In this document: one piece after another, positions 1 to 11,761 of the stretch
How positions within the stretch are numbered: the first letter of the stretch is position 1
Layout: every line of letters starts with the position of its first letter
From: Molanna angustata
Lineage: Eukaryota; Arthropoda; Insecta; Trichoptera; Molannidae
NCBI GenBank assembly: GCA_963576475.1
Contig: OY754987.1
Coordinates: 3,384,036 to 3,448,035, forward strand
DNA length: 64,000 nucleotides
Reading direction: 5' to 3'
The notes under the pieces: generated by a model
What the model was told of the DNA's origin: nothing
What the model saw: the letters and a program-made list of their open reading frames with translations, nothing else
Databases searched by the model: none
Position numbers and translations under genes: made by a program

Positions 1-74
1 TAGTATGTATAGTTGAAGAATAAGAATCAAACTATAAACCCATAAATCCAAATTATTGAAAATTTTAACACATG

Positions 75-180
75 TTGATATGTATGTCAAGATAGGACAG
101 TATGGAGGTCAGTCCTGTTTTCCTACCCGGAATATGAAAACAGCATGATGGTTCTGTATGTATGTTTGGAGATTAAGTAC
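75..180. repeat. Dispersed repeat, partner of 29105-29205
   Basis: This stretch shares several blocks with 29105-29205, including a run around 'atatgaaaacagc' and the same order of flanking words, but has no open frame. It is a copy of an unnamed dispersed repeat. Its ends cannot be fixed from two copies. Confidence 0.5.
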
Positions 181-284
181 CTATCAAACTATTAAGTCTT
201 CTTACATATTGTGTATAGGCGACTGCCATACAAATTGTATGAAGCAATGTCGTCACTAAATTCAATTTTTATAAAAATCGTTAA

Positions 285-500
285 AAAAAATTTGAGATGT
301 GATAACATAATGTTTATATTTTTATATAAAATTAAATTATCTAGTTGAGGTGTTTCGGCTTTTTTCGATATTTTAAAAAAAATGGAAATATAGGCAGTTA
401 AACTCATAAATTTATCATAAATTTTTTTTTTCTTAACAAAAAATGTTTGAGAAACCCTGGAATTTAAAAAAAAAATCGATTTGAGATTTTGTATTTGCCT
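285..500. repeat. Dispersed repeat copy (empty site for the Helitron-like insert)
   Basis: The block from 'aaattaaattatct' through 'ataggcagtt' recurs at about 60510-61870, where a 1.1-kb Helitron-like element splits it. Here it is uninterrupted and so serves as the pre-insertion allele of that repeat. No coding potential is seen. Confidence 0.6.
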
Positions 501-696
501 CTGTTTTTACCAATTTTCAGCGTTCTAGCTTTTATGGTTTCTGAGATACATGGAAAAATAAAGTAAAAGTTCAAAAGTTGATAACGCCTGACTGAAACAA
601 AAATTCACAATTCTGAGTATAAAAGTTTTGTAGGCCTATAACTTTTTATATATTTTGAAAATTTGGGCTCTGTAAATTGAGCGAATCAAAAGTTAT

Positions 697-698
697 AA

Positions 699-793
<95 letters not shown>

Positions 794-822
794 ATACCTA
801 CAGACACAGACACACACACACA
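697..822. repeat. (CA)n microsatellite
   Basis: Nearly pure CA dinucleotides with a few CATA, CAGA and CCTA interruptions. Length variation between alleles is likely. Confidence 0.95.
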
Positions 823-824
823 AA

Positions 825-1917
825 ACTCACATAAAATGTTCTACTACGAATTCTGAGTAAATGCATGTATGGGAACATATATGCTGCGAGGCCTCTATTT
901 GGTGTTATAAGCATGCAAAAAGTCCACTACACCATACAAAATTTTCCTTCGTACACGCATCTTGGCTTAATAATGTCGATTCATTAAGAGAATTGAATTT
1001 TCATGAACGAATCGACAGTTGGATAATGTGCTTTATATTAAATAAATAAAAAAAATAAATAAAATATTATTATTTTTATTATAATTAAGAATTTGCCGTA
1101 TCTAGTGGCGAAGAGTAAAAAATAACCGTTATTTGTATTAAAATCTTTAAGTTGGTACTATTTTAATGACTGTCGGCAACCATATGTTTCTAATTAGTGT
1201 CGTTAAATTGATAATTATTGCATTTATTTACATCGAGTTATTTTCTCTTCAATTTATTTATATCAAGTATTATTATTGAAGAAAATAAACATTTTTATCC
1301 AACGGATCTTATTAATGGCGCTATTTCTAACTTAATTATGTAAAATTAATAATTTATTTATACAAAAGTGAAATAAAAAGATAATTCGGTAGAGTAGGCA
1401 TCTGTTAAAATTGCACTACATGGTATTTTTTTCGTTTGTAGGTCTTGTTGAATTGTACGATCATATTGTTTGTATTCATTTGCGATTTTATATATTTGGA
1501 ATAATCTCTGTATTTAGTTCATAATAATACTCGTTTTATAAAATTGAAAGAGACTAATTTATAAAAATAAAATAAATAAATAAATATGTAATTTATGTAC
1601 GACTGGTAGTCAGTCAAATAATCTGAATAAAGTTACCATATCCCTAAATTTAGTTCCAAAACTATTTTTAACCAAATAATAAGACAATATAAAAGTAAAT
1701 AATCTGATATCTTAAACGATAAAATTAAACATCTTTTATAATGATAAGAAATAACACACATTTATTTTCTAACGATTTGTGCCGATTTATCTGAGATAGC
1801 TTTTACAAAAATTTATCAGAACTATGTACCTTTTACAAACTCATAATCGTCATCACTCTTACGCTCTGAATTTCCTATCCCTCACATAATATCTAATTAT
1901 ACATGTATGTGAGTGTT
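825..1917. other. AT-rich intergenic stretch
   Basis: No convincing gene, splice structure or repeat boundary is visible. The 62-codon plus-strand ORF at 861-1049 has no recognisable motif and is probably chance. Confidence 0.5.
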
Positions 1918-2043
1918 ATTATTTAATACATACATACATACGCCATCACGCTATTTCTCTCACGGGGTAGGCAGAGAGAACCAAACGCCACTTATTTCTA
2001 TCTTGACACATATTCATAGCCTCGTCGACATTCATACAACGTC
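1918..2043 (-). mobile_element. RTE-type LINE 3' end fragment
   Basis: Read on the minus strand, this matches the 3' end of the RTE-like copy at 47120-47680: the equivalents of the 'NACQDRK.W.SVLSAYP' tail, followed by the 'gacatggcgtgatggtatgtatg' type terminus, here in reverse. It is a short 5'-truncated remnant with no intact frame. Confidence 0.7.
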
Positions 2044-2057
2044 TTATTTATTTATAT

Positions 2058-2100
<43 letters not shown>

Positions 2101-2105
2101 TATAT

Positions 2106-2192
<87 letters not shown>

Positions 2193-2197
2193 TATAT

Positions 2198-2256
<59 letters not shown>
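2044..2256. repeat. (TTTA)n microsatellite
   Basis: About 213 bp of almost pure TTTA with two TATA interruptions. It abuts the RTE fragment. The 114-codon ORF through it is repeat translation, not a gene. Confidence 0.95.
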
Positions 2257-2257
<1 letters not shown>

Positions 2258-2330
2258 GGGACAAAAACAATATTTTAAAAATACAAAAGGTTTACAATTT
2301 TTTTATTTTTAAAAATAACCTTGTAATTTT

Positions 2331-2702
2331 TATTTTTTTATATTACTTCTCGGACAACTATGTAACAGGTACTATATCAAATATTAATTTAACACGCACC
2401 CATAAACAAGTTTCCTCATTCTGGAGACTTCGATGTAAATGAGTTACGATATATCTACTGACTTTAGACTGACTCAGACTAACCTGACAGGTACATAAAA
2501 TAATGTGTATTACAAAGGTTTTCAACTGTTTGTTGATTTTACAGAATGAGTGAAGGAAGCAACAAGTTTCCACATTCTGGAGACACGATATTAATCGTCT
2601 CACAGATCCCGACAGCACAATATAAATTGTGTCTCTACAGGGTATCGAACCCGGGACCTTTGGATCAGCAGTCAGATATCTTACCAACTGAGCCATGAAG
2701 GC
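2331..2702 (-). mobile_element. tRNA-derived SINE (SINE family 2)
   Basis: On the minus strand the head reads as a tRNA-like Pol III promoter, with an A-box-like 'TGGCTCAGTTGGTAAGA' and a B box 'GGGTTCGATAC'. A body with 'GTCTCCAGAATG' and a tail with 'GTACCTGTTA' follow. The body has a duplicated 'CCAGAATG.GGAAACTTG' segment. Tail and body recur at 45200-45462 and 25085-25200, and the head at 37338-37402. Confidence 0.75.
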
Positions 2703-2989
2703 CGAAATACAAAATAAATAAAAAAAGACCAATAACATTTGTCCACAGATGACAATCATAATATAAAAGCACACACATTAAAACGTTAAATTAGTAAGAA
2801 TATAATCAAAATAAATAAAAATATAATTAGAATAAATTAAAATGTTATAAAATTATTACATGTTTGCGGTGAAAATAGAAAAAGAAAAAAGATGGAAGAA
2901 GGATTAAATGTGCTACTATGATATATGTAAGAATAAAAACAAATGAAAATAAAAAAATAGGTACAAAAATTAAAAAGTTCACGCCGCTA

Positions 2990-3177
2990 TGCGTATTTAT
3001 GCGTCTTATACATGTTCGTCTGTTGTCCACACTTCTAACATTTCCGTCTTTCAAAATACCGTTCACATGGACGTGCCATCCCTTTCTTGGGGGGCCCCGA
3101 ACTCTCATTCCATTCCTGCTGTTCGCAATGTATATTTTCTTCGTCTGGCGTTCCTCATTCATTCTCTCCAAGTGGGG
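2990..3177 (-). mobile_element. RTE-type LINE RT C-terminal fragment
   Basis: Minus-strand translation contains 'ERMNEERQTKKIY', 'RGPPRKGWH', 'ILKDGNVRSVDNRRTC', the conserved C-terminus of the RTE-like polymerase copy at 47120-47680. The frame ends in unrelated sequence, so this is a fossil. Confidence 0.8.
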
Positions 3178-3229
3178 GTTATTATTTCATTCTTATGCTA
3201 GGTATATTGATTTAATGCTTATTTTTGGC

Positions 3230-4930
3230 TCTATAGTTATATCGCTTTTAAATTGAAATATCAAAACGAAAGTTTTAGCTGCTTGCTTTCCTAAATAAAA
3301 CAAATAAATAATTCAAAAGTAGAGATTATCGTGATTTGAATGCATAACAACACCAAATGCAATAATATCAACATCAAGAAGTGCATTTTTAAATGAAACG
3401 TACTCTATAGGTACTATTTATTTGTGTTATAACCAATTACCTACAGCTACCTATGTAGCTTCCTATAGGATATACTCTTACTATGATTTGTGACCCTGAT
3501 AATTCTATCTGAGACTTGCAAAAGCTGTGTTTAATTTTGTTTTAAAAATAACATTATTATTAATTTTTTGTATATTTTTTGAATCACTTATTAGTTTATA
3601 AAATTTACATTTAGTTATATTTTTTTTAAAACTTAACTGTATTAACAGTTTGTCAGTGCAAGATCCTCTCGTACACTACAAATAAATATATATTCAACCA
3701 TCAATATTAATGTACACGTATACAAAACAAGCAAAAACAGAACAATTAAAATTATGTAAGTCTAAAAAAAAATATATGAATTAAATTAATTACCAGTCGG
3801 AATTATATTGAAATTATATTAAATTCTGTCAATTTCTTCCAAAATAGTGGTATATTGGAAGAATTTGCCAAATGGTTATAAACTCGCCACTTTCAATTCA
3901 TGTGTTTATTCTTTTTTTTCTCATAAAGCATAAAATTCTTGGGCAGAAAAAAGATGTACATATAGTTACGATTCATTAACAGAAAAACATTACATAAAAT
4001 CAATAAAATTATGATAATCACGAAAATCATCAAATAAATTAAATTATACCCCATGATTATAATGACCCATTTTCTATTTTGTAACTTTATGGTTTTTCGC
4101 TGTTCATATTTTCATTATTATTATTTTTAATAAAGCGCTTCGTTTCCGGAATACAGCACGATTAGAATCAAGTTCAGCGACATTTTATATGATATATTAT
4201 ACTCTCGAGATGAATATCTCTTAACTACAATACTAAAATTGTATATAGACGATCGATTAGTTAACGAGTATGAGTAATAATAATACATGTATGTATAATG
4301 AATAATCTCATACGAGCGAATTACCGAGCAAACTCAAAAGCACATGATCTGTACCAATGAAAGTAGGTTCTATCGAGGTCAATATAACTTCAAGTTTTGA
4401 AACTTTCTTTCTTACACAAATCCGGATTTCAACTATAAAGGATCCAATCTTTCTCTTTTTTTGTGTGTATATATCGAAAAGAAAGTGTGATCTCTCTTAC
4501 GACTATACATATTTCTACATACCTACATATATTTGCTCTGACAGATGATTAAACGCTTGACCTTGATTTGATACGCCAATAAAATATAATATATTTTGAA
4601 ATGATTGATGGTTCATTATTCAACAATATTTATTAATGTACATTATATGTATGAGAAAGTGATTGGTTTATTTTATAAAAATATATATCTTAATAATTTT
4701 CTCTTTTTATGTATTAAGAGTGTGAATTAATTTATCTTTCTGATATGTAAATCATTTCAAAAAAGAAATCGATTTTTTTTCGTCTAATTGATGTGTATTT
4801 GTTTCATTAATTATTCAATTTGGTTATGCAAACTGTTCATCTTATATTGTTTTTTAATGGGTGAGGTTTTTTAAATTATAATTATAACACACGTGGTATA
4901 TTTTGTTATTTTTTTATTGTTTTTATAAAT
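3230..4930. other. AT-rich intergenic stretch
   Basis: No gene is supported. At about 3836-3895 there is a short plus-strand match to the 'ttggaagaa..tgcca..tgg' tail shared by SINE family 1 and a LINE, so part of this is old repeat. The 63-codon ORF at 4357-4548 shows no family motif. Confidence 0.5.
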
Positions 4931-5575
4931 TCATTTTATATAACAACAATTGAAGCAAACTGCAACATAACATTGGCATCGGATATTTTACATAATGATG
5001 GTACACAATAGATACATAAATATAATATAATAATAATATAAAGACGAGGCGAAGAAATGAGATAATGAAAAACAATAAAATAATAAAAATACAAAAAAAA
5101 ACAAAAAAAAAAAAAATAATAATAATAAAAAGAGCGACTTTATGGCAAGTTATGGCGCAAAGAAAATAAAATTAAAATAAAAGACAAAATGGTACACAAA
5201 ACAACATTATAAAATTAACTAAAAATAAAGGTAAAGTTAAAAATAACATCACAAGTCTCTTTATTGTGTGCGTAATAGCACAATACAATACACGATTCTC
5301 TTGTAAAGAGAAAAAAAATAAGTCTTTTAAAGGTAAGTGACATAAAAACAAAGACAGAGGTAGGATAAAATGACTAAACAAAAAACAAATAAAAAATATA
5401 AAACAAACATAAAAAAACGAACAAAAAACAAAATCGGAACAACATAAAAATATAAGTCTCATGAAAATAATAATTACAACATCAGAATAATAAAAGGTAA
5501 AAGAGTTCGTATAACGCCTAATGATAATGTTTAGAATTCGTTTTTTTTTTTCCTATCATCCGAACACGTGGTTCA
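4930..5575. other. A-rich, repeat-like stretch
   Basis: Very A-rich with phrases such as 'gacaaaatggtacac' that resemble the 3' UTR of the LINE at 13285-14446. It may be a decayed LINE tail on the minus strand, downstream of the Osiris gene. No coding sequence is supported. Confidence 0.35.
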
Positions 5576-5597
5576 ATAATTTAAATAAATTAATTCT

Positions 5598-5603
5598 TTT
5601 ATT
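5598..5603 (-). terminator. Candidate poly(A) signal of the Osiris gene
   Basis: AATAAA on the minus strand about 280 nt downstream of the Osiris stop codon. It is the nearest canonical hexamer I noticed, but this A/T-rich DNA makes chance matches common. Confidence 0.35.
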
Positions 5604-5882
5604 AAATAACACCTAACGGAAGACGCCTTGAACGAAGGGTATCTCAGATACGCCGCTAAGGACACGACCCGCCAAATAATAACAACTAAACAACATAAAT
5701 AACCGAAATAAAATAAACTGTAAGCAACCCCAAAACATAAACAGTTAAAAACACAAATAACAAGACACTGCGAAACAGAGATGGTGACATTGAACCTCGC
5801 AGTTCTGTTTATGAGCTCGGATTGTTTACAGCGTATTTCGATTGAGTATTGCAACGGTAGTCATGTGCGGAATGCGCGACGT

Positions 5883-6737
5883 CTATTGCTGAGGAATCTG
5901 ACCAGCATAGGCCTGCTCTTGGGCATCGATGGATCTTCCCCAGCCACCGCCGTGACCGCCGCTACCTCCATATCCTCCGGCATCACCGAACCCAGAAGCT
6001 CCTGCGCTGTATTCATGGCCGATCGAGTGGCTGCTGGTGTGGTGGGGATGCGCAACAACCTCGTAAGTCACGTGCTTCTGCTGAGACAGCAGTTTCTTCA
6101 GACCGATGATGGCGGACAGCACGAGGGCCAGTTTACCGATCAACAGAGCCTTGCCGGCGATCAATGCGATAGCTCCAAGGATCAAGGGCAGGAGGGCGGC
6201 GGCTTTCAGAGCCAGAGCGGCCAACAGCGGTCCCAAGATCTTGGCGGCCTTCTTCTTCTTTCCACGTCCTTCCACGGAGTTGTCTGATCCCAAAAGTCCA
6301 TCTGTGGCGTCTTCCAAGGAACGGGCACCAGATGTGATGGCGGACGAGATGTCGCTTCCCTTCAGTTCGACGTTGATCTTGTGGGTGTCCAAGAATGTCT
6401 TGACGCGGTCGAAGATCAGGCTTTCAATCGATTCGTCGCCGGTAAGGGCGCGGGGGGCGCCTTCGTTTTCTGCTGCCTGGGTCCTGACGACCGTGACGCC
6501 CTCGGTGATGTCGAACTGCTCCTTCCTGCCCAGGAACTTGTCGACGAAAGAGAAGATCTTGTACTTGACGCAGGATGAGGAGTCCTTCCTCAGACAGTCG
6601 CTGTAGATGCTCTCCAAGAAGTCGTTCTCCGACTGGATCGAGTTCCTCGACGGCTGGATGGACCTCGCCTCCTGGGCGGGAAGAGCCGTCGCCACCCCAA
6701 GGATGGCCACGAGGACTGCGTGCCTCAACGCGAACAT
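5883..6737 (-). CDS. Osiris-family (DUF1676) protein, complete single-exon CDS
   Basis: Osiris proteins are insect-specific secretory/endomembrane proteins expressed in cuticle-forming cells; the biochemical role is poorly known. The 284-residue product starts at MFALRH, because an ATG 12 codons upstream would put hydrophilic sequence before the signal peptide (about residues 1-20). A cysteine pair (C48, C56) and a DUF1676 region follow, including 'ITEGVTVV' (77-84) and 'FDRVKTFLDTHKINVEL' (109-125). A KKKK stretch (160-163) precedes a long hydrophobic segment (about 166-217). Then come 'TYEVVAHPHH' (224-233) and a Gly-rich tail ending 'WGRSIDAQEQAYAGQ'. The order and length are those of a normal Osiris protein. 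GC-rich codons contrast sharply with the AT-rich surroundings, suggesting strong expression or selection. The tail resembles the Osi9 type, but paralogue number cannot be assigned by eye. Confidence 0.92.
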   Translation of the reverse strand: MFALRHAVLVAILGVATALPAQEARSIQPSRNSIQSENDFLESIYSDCLRKDSSSCVKYKIFSFVDKFLGRKEQFDITEGVTVVRTQAAENEGAPRALTGDESIESLIFDRVKTFLDTHKINVELKGSDISSAITSGARSLEDATDGLLGSDNSVEGRGKKKKAAKILGPLLAALALKAAALLPLILGAIALIAGKALLIGKLALVLSAIIGLKKLLSQQKHVTYEVVAHPHHTSSHSIGHEYSAGASGFGDAGGYGGSGGHGGGWGRSIDAQEQAYAGQIPQQ

Positions 6738-6811
6738 TTCGCTGAAAAGAGTTAGGCGAGATAAGAAACACACGAAGCGCGCGGTAGTACTGCGGCGGCG
6801 GACTGTGTAAT

Positions 6812-6848
6812 TGTGATAGGTGGAAGGTCGATTGGCAGCTTATATAGC
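6812..6848 (-). promoter_or_regulatory. TATA-type core promoter of the Osiris gene
   Basis: On the minus strand 'CTATATAAGC' (TATATAA at 6846-6840) lies about 32 nt upstream of an initiator-like 'TATCACA' near 6814. This predicts a 5' UTR of about 77 nt before the ATG at 6737. Sharp TATA promoters fit genes with strong, timed expression. Confidence 0.65.
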
Positions 6849-6849
6849 T

Positions 6850-7878
6850 CCAACCAGGTCACTGCGTGAGAAAGGCTCCCCACCACAGCATCATCGCAAT
6901 AGGCAAAGTCTTTCTCTTTTGTACGACAATATCTTTAATGCTGATATATCCGTAGCCGAATTCTACGGACACCTGTTTACGTTGGTGCCTTGTTCAAATT
7001 AACATATTGATCGCGCTGGGCACTTAGCAAATTACTTGGCGTCCATTGTTGCGTCTCTTTACTCGAGATTTGATCCCGTTTGCTCCGCATCTTCGGATGA
7101 CCAAAATCTTTCGTCTTGTTCAGTCCGAATTTCGCGCACTTGAAACGTACCGTCGAATCACACGTGTTTATGGAGATATTATGGAAATGCATGCGTATGT
7201 CCGCAACGAGAGTGAATACTCGAGACAAAATATTCATGTTGATGTTTTAGAGAAATTGGATTAAGTTTAAAGAGAGATTAAACCATACTAATATCTGTTA
7301 ATTTCTGACACATCCGTGTGATTGGATCAGTTATAGTAGAAACGAGGATTCAGATAAAAAAAGATAGTGATTAGAATTTAGATGATGTGTTAATTAAATA
7401 GTGATAATAAATCCATGAATAAAAGCGCTTAATTATGTAAAATACCTTACATATTTCTTAGCCATATCAACTGTTAGTTATTTTGATTCTACAATATTAT
7501 GAAATAATTGATTGATTTATTGATATTTTATCGAATACCACTTTTTTCTCATAATTACTATTTAGAATTATTATATAAAAACTAATGATTAATTACTTTC
7601 ATAATAATCACTGATTTAAGTCTTTAGGTACACATTATTACGAGATAATTTTATTACTCTTACAGAATTTATCCGTGATGCTCTTCTCAAGTGGGCTTAT
7701 GTTATATTTTCTTAAATTCTTAAAAAAAGGACATGTAATTCATACATTCATTTTTTTTAAATATTTTTTTTTCATTTGCTGACATTTTACAGCAAAAAAA
7801 TATTCAGATCACCAATGTCAAGTCCACATTCAAGCATTGATTTTAAATTAGGATATAGAGTATAGAAAAAAATAATTG
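6850..7878. other. Upstream region of the Osiris gene
   Basis: No gene is supported. The first 400 bp is less AT-rich than what follows and may hold regulatory sites, but I cannot name any. ORFs of 60-86 codons here lack motifs. Confidence 0.4.
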
Positions 7879-8025
7879 AACCACCGAACTGGCTACCTGA
7901 GTTTTCAGCCAAACCTTTGTTATTAGTAATAAAAGTTTATCTGTTTATGACTGTACGGTTTGGTTAAACACACAAAATATTTAGTAACACAAACCTAATT
8001 GTTTTGTAGTCACTATAGTTCGGTT
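7879..8025 (+). mobile_element. MITE-like element, family M1 copy 1
   Basis: This 147-bp stretch is repeated in reverse complement at 22307-22449. Both copies begin and end with forms of AACCGAACT / AGTTCGGTT, so the pair share boundaries and short terminal inverted repeats. No coding capacity; a non-autonomous DNA element is the simplest reading. Confidence 0.6.
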
Positions 8026-8099
8026 AATTTTAGCATGACTTTTTTTCAGTGCAGAAAATAAATGTTTATTAGTAATATAAAAGCAAAGAAAAATTAATT

Positions 8100-8660
8100 A
8101 TTTTATTTATTTACTCAACTTTTTGTACAAAATATAACCAAATATAATGCACACTGGCGGGCTTATTGCCATTAGACATTTTTTTCCCAGATAACAGAGT
8201 GACAGAATTATAAATGTACATCAACAAAAGATGAAAGCTAAAAAAGAACAAAGAAAATATACAATAGACATGGTAAAAAAAAGATAAAAAAAACCTACCT
8301 TTTCCTTCCTTTCTTTCCTTTCCTTTAATACCCTTCCATTCCTATTCAACATGGCGATTTTTTTTTCCACTTTGAATCTGTATCTCATATAATAATAATA
8401 CTTCAAATTGTAAATAGATGGATTCAATAATTGGCGTAGTAAATCATAATTGTTTTGTTCTTTCTTTTGTAATGTAAAACTTAAATAGCTGTTGTATCCA
8501 ATACTACATATAAAAATAAAAAATAAAATAAAATAAATACACCAAGATAAATAATTAAAACAAAAAAAACATCATTAAAAAAATAACGATTTGAAAATAT
8601 CAAATAGAGGAAATCGAGATCAGGTGTTTGGGGATAAATATTCCTTCTTTAGTAAATCTA
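8100..8660 (-). mobile_element. LINE 3' UTR remnant (CR1/Jockey-like, family L-A)
   Basis: Minus-strand sequence ends in the tail 'atgGCAATAAGCCCGCCAG' and contains the 'GGGATAAATATTCC'-type block reversed. The same blocks occur in plus orientation at 38983-39215. It matches the tail style of the LINE at 13285-14446 and is a non-coding 3' end. Confidence 0.6.
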
Positions 8661-8910
8661 GTTGAATTTGGCTTATTTATATTACTATAGCGTAACAAAT
8701 TTCAATTGATAAAATTAGATTAATTTGAGTATTTTAACGGAAAGAAATCTGAGTATTCCCTAAATTTTCTATCTAAAATATAGATTTTTGAATATTTTTT
8801 ATTTAAAATATCTATATTTATTATACATACCTATTTGATGACTCAATAAGATTTGGAAAATCGAAATACTAGAGGCAAAAATAAGACACCAATAATTTTG
8901 CAATGAGATT

Positions 8911-9065
8911 CACCACCTATTCTGGATGTAGAACCTTTTTAGTTGAGACGATAACGATGTGTGGGGATACACGCTCATGTCTTGCTTCCTTTCATAAGAT
9001 AATGCACACCCACACGCCTGTCGCTGCTTACCCCAAATTGTGGGATATGCCGTGATGGTACGAAT
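8911..9065 (+). repeat. Dispersed repeat with 'gggatatgccgtgatggta' end, copy 1
   Basis: This copy is closely similar to 48793-48965, including 'ttctg.atgtag.acctttttag' and 'cacacc..cacacc/gcct.tcgctg'. The end 'gccgtgatggtatga' resembles the RTE terminus, so it may be a non-autonomous RTE derivative. Confidence 0.6.
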
Positions 9066-9229
9066 TAATGATGTCTCAAATAATTGATTTGAATTGCATT
9101 TGCGTTATTTTTTTGTTTAGATTTTAAATATGAACAATAATATTTCAATGATTTTGGAATAGTACCAGTAATAAAATGGAAAGATTGCTTGATAAAAAAA
9201 AAATCATTTAAAGATGAGCAATGAGCAAT

Positions 9230-9690
9230 TAATGAAGACCATTGTCTTGCATTTACAGTCTTAGTCTCATATCCAGTCTTAGTCTTGCAGGTCTTGTAAG
9301 TCTTGCAATTTTTCTTGTTAGTCTTGCAATTAATCCAGTAATTACAATGAAATATGACAAAAATCCACCAATTCATAGTATTTCGATAAAAAATTATAAA
9401 TAAAATTTGTTTTATTTTACCATACCAAATTTATTTATAATTTGAAATGGAGTTCTACCAAGAATTGTTGTTAGAAAAGTTAAAAAAAGTATTTCGATAG
9501 TAGGTATGTAGTTAATTGATAATTTCGCGAGACTACAAGACTCTTATTATATTAAGTTTTGCAAAACTCTTGGTCTTACAACACCTGGTCCAGCGACATG
9601 GGCGGTCTTGGCCTTGTCAAGACCAAGACTGCAAGAGTCGCAAGACTTTTGCTCACCACTATGACTGACCACTAATGAAATTTGTTTTAT
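9230..9690. repeat. GTCTTG/CAAGAC-rich repeat
   Basis: Two clusters (about 9240-9320 and 9535-9650) contain many direct and inverted copies of 'gtcttg' and 'caagac', able to fold on themselves. It is non-coding and of unknown origin, probably a decayed foldback element. Confidence 0.45.
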
Positions 9691-9699
9691 TTCTTTTAT

Positions 9700-10236
9700 T
9701 ACAGCGAAACCGTTCCAATGTTTCCTCAATTATAATTTTCTCAAATACAATGTCCTCAAATATAATTCTTTATAAACTTTTCAGTTTTTATTCAAAGTTT
9801 ATTTATTTAAAAAAATCGATTTGAATTATTGTAAGAAAAGAAACCAATATATTTCATTATGTGGCATTATTCTCCATAATTTATATTATTATCTTCGGTA
9901 GCGAGCAGTGAAAAAATAATATTTATACAAGGTACATTAAGACAATATTAAAAGTGAAATTTCTACCAATGTGAAGTGAAAATTGAGGAAAAACATCGAC
10001 ATACGGATGTAGCAAAAAACTATGCTATTATTATGTAGGTACTAATTATTACGCAACGTTTTTGCACATGTATCATAACAAAGTGTTAAATAATTTAATG
10101 ATGAATTTATGAACCAGGTAGGTATGTAATCATTAGACAGGTATCTGATTTCTGAATCAAAGGTCCTATTTATAACTACAGACCAATAATCTATAGATAG
10201 GAACAAAGCAATTTTTTTTTGGTACACACCGCCATC
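9700..10236. other. AT-rich intergenic stretch
   Basis: No gene, repeat boundary or splice structure could be supported. Confidence 0.4.
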
Positions 10237-10500
10237 AAATTTGGTGGCAATCAATATAACGAATTTGGTGGCAATCAATATAACGAATTTGGTGTCAATC
10301 AATATAAAGAATTTGGTGGCAATCAATATAACGAATTTGATGGCAATCAATATAACGAATTTGGTGGCAATCAATATAACGAATTTGGTGGCAATCAATA
10401 TAACGAATTTGGTGGCAATCAATATAACGAATTTGATGGCAATCAATATAACGAATTTGGTGGCAATCAATATAACGAATTTGGTGGCAATCAATATAAC
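10237..10500 (+). repeat. 24-bp minisatellite, 11 units
   Basis: Eleven exact-length units of the type 'GAATTTGGTGGCAATCAATA'+'TAAC', with only a few substitutions (GGTGTC, GATGGC, TATAAA). Because 24 is a multiple of 3, two plus frames (GGNQYNEF and VAINITNL repeats) and two minus frames stay open, giving ORFs of about 96-150 codons. None has a start region or non-repetitive domain, so I do not call a gene. Confidence 0.95.
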
Positions 10501-10869
10501 ATATTTTAATATTTTTCGAATGGTTCGGAATGAAAATTGAAACAGTACTCAACATCATTAAAGGCCGTCCACGCTTGACTTGGTATGATTCCTCGCAATA
10601 ACATGTTATTGACATGTTAGTAACATGTATTCCATTTTAATAACGTGTAAAAAAAGTATGTTTTTTAAATATATTATGAAAATATGAAAAATATCGACGC
10701 GTATCAAATGTGTCGCATATTTTTATGACAAGACATACAAAAGCTTGGACAAACTATATGAATGAATGAATGAATAATATATTTCAAAAAGTATAAATAT
10801 TACAAAGGAACAAAATAAAATTTAATTTTATATCTACCTATTACATTTTTTTTTTCACTCTAGATCCCA

Positions 10870-11470
10870 ATGCAGAGTCCGACCTAAATACTAACCATGT
10901 TTTCATTGCAAAGTCGCTCACTAAAGTTAGGAAATCACGTGGCTTCCTAACCTAAGGATGCTACCAAGTTTTTGTATGAGAATTGCATTGCAGAGACATG
11001 CGCGTTGACGTAAACTAATGAACTGTCAATAAGTAAGGTTGGTCGCGAGGAACCATACGAGTGATTTAATACTAAAATACGAGATATTTTCGATGGATGA
11101 TAGTTTTAGCGACTTCGTCAAGTAAATATTTGGTTATTTAGTCAAATCAAATACCACACAGAGTATTCAGAGATCTACACTATATGCCGGAAATTCGCTG
11201 GAATTTCAGAAAATTGCGACATCGAGCTGTCAGTGTGAGCTTAGTTACATGTGTTTGTGTTGTTATGTCAAAAAAAAAACATTAAAAACGTCAGTTTAAA
11301 CCAATGGAAAACAATCTACATATCTTTTTTCTTCATACACAATAATGTGAAATGGCGTAGTATTTAGTTAGTGATATCTCTGTAACGCAATTGCTATCTT
11401 AAGAATACTAAATACTCCAGTAAGGTTAGGAGTTTAGTATTAAGTTACCTAGGACTGTGCATTCGGGTCA
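10870..11470. repeat. Dispersed repeat family B, copy 1
   Basis: Blocks here ('taagaatactaaatactcc', 'cacaataatgtgaaat', 'gtagtatttagttag') recur in inverted orientation at 36440-36830. Terminal blocks are partly self-complementary. No ORF; a non-autonomous DNA element is likely. Confidence 0.65.
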
Positions 11471-11761
11471 TAGTCTGTTCTGAGGTAGTACTAGTTTAAA
11501 ATTGCTATGGCTACTCTGCGGTCAAAAGATTTGTTTTTTTTCTTCACATATTCCATTCACTTAGGACATCGAGAACCAGGATGAAAAACTCTAAATCTTC
11601 TATCTCAATAAATACATGTTGTTCACCTTTCCACCTTACGTTATGTACCAATCTCCTGACATAAAGTCATAGCTTATATCAGCTTTGTATATTCTCTACT
11701 CTGTGCTAATAACATTTAATCTAAATATCAAACTACAAATTTACTTAGTAAATACTAACTT

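Noticed and set aside
1913..2257. 114-codon hydrophobic ORF
   Set aside because: Translation of a TTTA microsatellite (LFIY repeats).
6106..6606. Long plus-strand ORFs opposite the Osiris gene
   Set aside because: Shadow frames; GC-rich codon bias on the minus strand removes stops from the opposite strand.
10237..10500. CRISPR-like array
   Set aside because: Units are contiguous with no unique spacers, and the genome is eukaryotic.
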